Of a stretch of DNA of 38,325 bases, positions 32,976 to 38,325 are shown piece after piece. Position numbers and translations under genes: made by a program. The notes beneath the pieces are model-generated. The model was not told the origin of the DNA. It searched no databases and saw only the letters and a list, made by a program, of their open reading frames with translations. Position 1 is the stretch's first letter. Each line of letters starts with the position of its first letter. Origin of the DNA: Streptomyces sp. RP5T. GTDB lineage: Bacteria > Actinomycetota > Actinomycetes > Streptomycetales > Streptomycetaceae. The stretch spans positions 1 to 38,325 of the forward strand of contig NZ_RSAJ01000014.1 in the NCBI RefSeq assembly GCF_003933965.1, given 5' to 3'.

Positions 32976-34010
32976 GTGAGTACCGTGCGAGCGCTCGTCT
33001 ACCACGGCCCGGGACAGACCTCCTGGGACACCGTCCCCGACCCGACGATCGAGGAGGCGACCGACGCGATCGTCCGCGTCGACGCCACCACCGTCTGCGG
33101 CAGCGACCTGCGCATCCTGCGGGGCGACCTCCCCGGGGTGAAACCCGGCACCGTCCTCGGCCACGAGGCCGTGGGCGAGGTCGTGGAGGTCGGAGGCGGC
33201 GTCGACCACCTGCGCCCCGGTCATCAGGTCATCGTGTCGGCCGTCTCGGCCTGCGGCCACTGCAGGGAGTGCCGCGACACGAGCCTCGGACAGTGCAGCA
33301 GAGGCGGCGGGTGGCTGCTGGGCAACCGGATCGACGGCACCCAGGCCGAGCTGGTGCGGGTGCCCTTCGCGGACCACTCCGCCCACCGGCGGCCCCCCAA
33401 CGTTCCGCTCGACGAGGCGCTCCTGCTCTGCGACGTCCTGCCGACCGCCTACGAGGTCGGCGTGCGCAACGGCCGTGTCGGCCCCGGCGACACCGTGGTC
33501 GTGGTGGGCGCGGGGCCCGTCGGGCTGGCCTGTGTGATCATCGCGCGGCTCTACTCGCCGCGGCGGATCGTGGTGGTGGACCTGTCCGCCGCGCGACTCG
33601 AAGCGGCCGCCCGTCTGGGGGCCGACGCCGCGGAACTGCCCGGGAAGATGATCGCCGAACTGTCCGAGGGGCCGGGAGCCGACGTCGTCATCGAGGCGTC
33701 CGGCGAGCCGGACGGTTTCGTCCTCAGCACCCGCGCCGTCCGCACCGGAGGGCACATCGCCAACATCGGTGTGCACGGCAAACCGGTCACCCTGCACCTC
33801 GAATCCCTCTGGCGCAAGAACGTGACCATCAGCACCGGCCAGGTCGACACGTCCTCCACCCCCTGGCTGCTGGGCCTGGTGCGCTACGGCGACCTGCCCG
33901 TCTCCGGGCTGGTCACCCACACCTTCCCGCTGGAGCGGATGCAGGACGCCTACGAGGCGTTCGCCCAGGGCACCACCACGGGCGCCCTCAAAGTCGTACT
34001 GCACCGCTGA
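32976..34010 (+). CDS. Zinc-dependent alcohol dehydrogenase (MDR family)
   Basis: 344 aa from the GTG at 32976, 7 nt after GGAG; a GTG at 32985 with its own GGGAG, or a TTG at 32955, are also possible. Catalytic zinc site Cys41 (TVCGSDLRILRG) and LGHEAVGEV. The complete four-cysteine structural zinc loop is SACGHCRECRDTSLGQC. The NAD(P) motif is VVVVGAGPVGLACVIIARLY. The protein resembles alcohol dehydrogenases next to USP genes in Streptomyces OsdR-controlled clusters. Under low oxygen it could use aldehydes or ketones as an electron sink to regenerate NAD; the substrate is inferred only. It follows the monooxygenase gene after 79 bp. Confidence 0.9.
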   Translation: MSTVRALVYHGPGQTSWDTVPDPTIEEATDAIVRVDATTVCGSDLRILRGDLPGVKPGTVLGHEAVGEVVEVGGGVDHLRPGHQVIVSAVSACGHCRECRDTSLGQCSRGGGWLLGNRIDGTQAELVRVPFADHSAHRRPPNVPLDEALLLCDVLPTAYEVGVRNGRVGPGDTVVVVGAGPVGLACVIIARLYSPRRIVVVDLSAARLEAAARLGADAAELPGKMIAELSEGPGADVVIEASGEPDGFVLSTRAVRTGGHIANIGVHGKPVTLHLESLWRKNVTISTGQVDTSSTPWLLGLVRYGDLPVSGLVTHTFPLERMQDAYEAFAQGTTTGALKVVLHR

Positions 34011-34121
34011 CACCAGGCCGGGCCGCCCGCGGGAGTGCTCCGGCCCACTTCGCCGCCGAAGTGCAGTCACGGCCCGGCTCGGCGACCCTGGAGAACAGGG
34101 GCAGTGCCGCAAGGAGCACCG

Positions 34122-35908
<1,787 letters not shown>

Positions 35909-35912
<4 letters not shown>

Positions 35913-36985
35913 GCCTCGCCCGCTCCTCCCGCAGCCGGCAGTCCGCGACGCCCCGGAAAGCCGCCCGGAAGACCGCGAAAGCCGCGCAGGCCGCGCAGGC
36001 CGAGCCCGGTCCGGACACCGGGCACCGCCGTGACCTGCTGGAGGCGATGCTGCGCATCCGGCGCTTCGAGGAGCGGTGCGTAGAGCTGTACAGCGCCACG
36101 AAGATCCGCGGCTTCGTCCACCTCTACATCGGCGAGGAGGCCGTCGCCGTCGGCGTCAACGAGGCGCTCACCCCCGAGGACGCGGTCGTGGCCACCTATC
36201 GCGAGCACGGTCACGCCCTGGCCCGCGGCATCACGGCCGAGGCGGTCATGGCCGAGATGTACGGCAGGGCGACCGGCTGCAGCGGCGGCCGGGGCGGGTC
36301 CATGCACCTGTTCGACGCCGGCCGGCGCTTCTACGGCGGCAACGCCATCGTCGCCGGCGGACTCCCCCTCGCCGCCGGCCTGGCGCTCGCCGACCGCATG
36401 CGCGGACTGAACCGCGTCACCTGCTGCTTCTTCGGCGACGGGGCCTTCGCCGAGGGCGAGTTCCACGAGACGGCGAACCTCGCGGCCCTGTGGAACCTTC
36501 CCCTGCTGCTCGTCTGCGAGAACAACCTCTACGCCATGGGCACCGCTCTGGAGCGCCACCAGGCGCAGACCGATCTGGCGATGCGCGCCACCTCCTACGG
36601 CATGGTCGCCTGGTCCGTGGACGGCATGGACGTCGAGGCCGTCGAACAGGCCGCCCGGCGGGCCGTCGAGGGCATCCGCACCGGCACCGGCCCGCACTTC
36701 CTGGAACTGCGCACCTACCGCTTCCGCGCCCACTCGATGTACGACCCCGACCGTTACCGCGCCAAGGCGGAGATCGAGCGGTGGAAGTCCCGCGACCCGA
36801 TCACCCTGCTCACGGACCGCCTGCGCAAGAGCGGTGCGCCGGTCGACAAGGACGTCGCCCGCATCGAACGGCGGATCACCGCCGAGATCGACCACGCCGT
36901 CGAAGCAGCCGAACAGGCGCCGCAGGAGCCGGTCGAGACCCTGCTCCGGCATGTCACCAGCGCACCGGCGGAGGCGGTGACCTGA
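35909..36985 (+). CDS. 2-oxoacid (pyruvate-type) dehydrogenase E1 component, alpha subunit
   Basis: 358 aa. The thiamine-diphosphate motif is [20 protein letters not shown] (GDG at 176-178) closing at CENN (205-206). The phosphorylation-loop region reads [17 protein letters not shown]. The pattern [20 protein letters not shown] is that of the heterotetrameric pyruvate/acetoin E1 group, not the branched-chain group. An unusual basic, Ala/Lys-rich N-terminal tail of about 38 residues ([20 protein letters not shown]) precedes the conserved domain. With the beta subunit it decarboxylates pyruvate or a similar 2-oxoacid and acetylates the lipoyl group of E2. It is coupled by ATGA to the ligase gene upstream. 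Confidence 0.92.
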
Positions 36986-36987
36986 CC

Positions 36988-37980
36988 ATGGGCACCAGCA
37001 CGAAGGCCGCGACGACGACCTACCGGGAGGCCCTGCGCGAGGCGCTGCGGGAGGCGCTTGCCGCGGACGAACGGGTGTTCCTCATGGGCGAGGATGTGGG
37101 CCGGTACGGCGGCTGCTTCGGCGTCAGCCTCGGGCTGCTGGAGGAGTTCGGCCCCGAACGCGTCCGCGACACCCCGTTGTCGGAGTCGGCGTTCGTGGGC
37201 GCCGGCATCGGCGCCGCCCTGGCCGGGATGCGACCGATCGTCGAGATCATGACCGTCAACTTCAGCCTGCTCGCCCTCGACCAGATCCTCAACAACGCCG
37301 CCACACTGCTGCACATGTCGGGCGGCCAGCTGGCGGTACCGCTGGTCATCCGCATGACCACGGGCGCCGGACGACAGCTCGCCGCCCAGCACTCGCACAG
37401 CCTGGAGGGCTGGTACGCGCACATCCCCGGCATCCGCGTCCTCGCCCCCGCCACCCTGGAGGACGCCCGCCACATGCTGGCCCCGGCGCTCGCCGACCCC
37501 GACCCGGTGCTGATCTTCGAGCACGGCAGCCTCTACAACCTCTCCGGCGAACTCCCGCCGTCCGCCGGGCCGGCGGACCTGGACCACGCCGCGATCCGCC
37601 GACCCGGCACCGACATCACCCTGATCACCTACGGGGGTTCGCTGTCCAAGGCCCTCGCGGCCGCGGACGAGCTGGCCGCCGAGGGCATCGACGCCGAAGT
37701 GATCGACCTGCGCACGCTCCGGCCGCTCGACGTCGCGGCCATCACCGGGTCCGTGGCCCGTACCCACCGTGCCGTGGTCGTCGACGAGGCTTGGCGGACC
37801 GGCAGTCTGGCCGCCGAGGTGTCAGCCCGGATCGCGGAGGACGCGTTCTACGAACTGGACGCCCCCGTCGAGCGGGTGTGCAGCGCGGAGGTCCCGATGC
37901 CGTACGCCCGGCAACTGGAGGAGGCCGCCCTGCCGCAGACCGGCGACATCGTGGCGGCGGCCCATCGGGCGGTGGACTGA
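36988..37980 (+). CDS. 2-oxoacid (pyruvate-type) dehydrogenase E1 component, beta subunit
   Basis: 330 aa, normal length. The transketolase-type pyrimidine-binding domain covers about 8-180 ([60 protein letters not shown], shown as separate motifs). The transketolase C-terminal domain covers about 195-325 ([44 protein letters not shown]). The active-site region contains [15 protein letters not shown]. It forms the alpha2-beta2 E1 with the product of the gene 2 bp upstream. The next gene, an E2, starts 2 bp downstream, so the three are one transcription unit. Confidence 0.94.
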   Translation: MGTSTKAATTTYREALREALREALAADERVFLMGEDVGRYGGCFGVSLGLLEEFGPERVRDTPLSESAFVGAGIGAALAGMRPIVEIMTVNFSLLALDQILNNAATLLHMSGGQLAVPLVIRMTTGAGRQLAAQHSHSLEGWYAHIPGIRVLAPATLEDARHMLAPALADPDPVLIFEHGSLYNLSGELPPSAGPADLDHAAIRRPGTDITLITYGGSLSKALAAADELAAEGIDAEVIDLRTLRPLDVAAITGSVARTHRAVVVDEAWRTGSLAAEVSARIAEDAFYELDAPVERVCSAEVPMPYARQLEEAALPQTGDIVAAAHRAVD

Positions 37981-37982
37981 CC

Positions 37983-38325
37983 ATGGCCGAGTTCACCATG
38001 CCGTCCCTCGGCGCCGACATGGACGAGGGCACCCTGCTCGAATGGCTGGTGCGGCCCGGTGACCCCGTCCACAAGGGTGATCCGGTCGCGGTGGTCGAGA
38101 CGGCGAAGTCGACGATCGAGGTGGAGTGCTTCGAGACCGGCACGATGTCCGAGCTGCTGGTCGATCCGGGCGCCACGGTGCCGGTGGGCACACCGCTCGC
38201 GGTGATCGGGACGCCGGGCAAGGAGGGCGCCGGGAGACCGAGGAAGCGGACGGCACGCCGCGCACGTAAGAAGAGCGAGCCCACCGAGCCCACGCCGACA
38301 GCACCGCCTCCTCCCCCTGCCCCGT
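37983..38325 (+). CDS. Dihydrolipoamide acyltransferase E2, N-terminal part (runs off the window)
   Basis: The ATG at 37983 lies 2 bp after the E1-beta stop and the frame is open to the window end (about 114 codons). Residues 1-80 are a biotinyl/lipoyl domain: [40 protein letters not shown], with the lipoylated lysine predicted at Lys42 in ETAKS; the family norm at this position is ETDKA or ETDKS. A basic then Pro/Thr-rich linker follows ([20 protein letters not shown]). The subunit-binding and catalytic domains must lie beyond the window, so a lone lipoyl protein cannot be excluded, but the linker and gene order favour E2. Confidence 0.88.
   Translation, partial: MAEFTMPSLGADMDEGTLLEWLVRPGDPVHKGDPVAVVETAKSTIEVECFETGTMSELLVDPGATVPVGTPLAVIGTPGKEGAGRPRKRTARRARKKSEPTEPTPTAPPPPPAP

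Overview
The window is very GC-rich, with strong G/C preference at third codon positions, GTG starts, Tat and lipoprotein signals, ricin-type CBM13 modules and CebEFG-type sugar transport. This points to Streptomyces or a close relative. No rRNA, tRNA, CRISPR array or complete mobile element was seen. Two decayed genes, an SDR oxidoreductase and an ISL3-type transposase, and several gene-poor gaps suggest accessory, perhaps chromosome-arm, DNA.

Layout: 1-2785 holds the 3' end of an NfeD-type gene, a flotillin and a CBS-pair protein. 2815-3309 (-) is a small membrane protein. 3871-5187 is a GH30 subfamily 8 glucuronoxylanase with two palindromes upstream. 5220-8065 is a redox island: SDR pseudogene, cupin and zinc alcohol dehydrogenase on the minus strand, diverging from an XRE/MmyB-like regulator. 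8285-8480 is the transposase remnant. 8667-10569 holds a quinone-oxidoreductase-type MDR gene and an AraC regulator. 10707-16901 is a LacI regulator diverging from a lipoprotein, two permeases and a GH1 beta-glucosidase, the cebR-cebEFG-bglC arrangement without its own ATPase. 17075-18946 is a divergent Lrp/AsnC regulator and M20 amidohydrolase pair. 19244-21818 holds a GH62 arabinofuranosidase and a CE3 acetylxylan esterase, both with CBM13. Together GH30, GH62, CE3, GH1 and the sugar importer form a secreted hemicellulose/cello-oligosaccharide utilisation region.

22303-38325 is the most striking part. From a 277-bp divergent region (28088-28364) seven genes run left: Rv1733c-like membrane protein, nicotinate phosphoribosyltransferase, DUF1876 protein, Hsp20, a DUF1918-HTH-flavin-binding fusion, Acg-type nitroreductase and a tandem universal stress protein. 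At least nine run right: tandem universal stress protein, Rv2004c-like kinase fusion, an unknown protein, FAD monooxygenase, zinc alcohol dehydrogenase, acetyl-CoA-synthetase-type enzyme, and E1-alpha, E1-beta and the start of E2 of a 2-oxoacid dehydrogenase. Nearly every left-arm family, and the first two of the right arm, has a counterpart in the Mycobacterium tuberculosis DosR dormancy regulon. The divergent region carries a DosR-box-like site. I read this as a compact hypoxia/dormancy island, probably controlled by a DevR/OsdR-type response regulator encoded elsewhere, with an acetyl-CoA-forming module attached.
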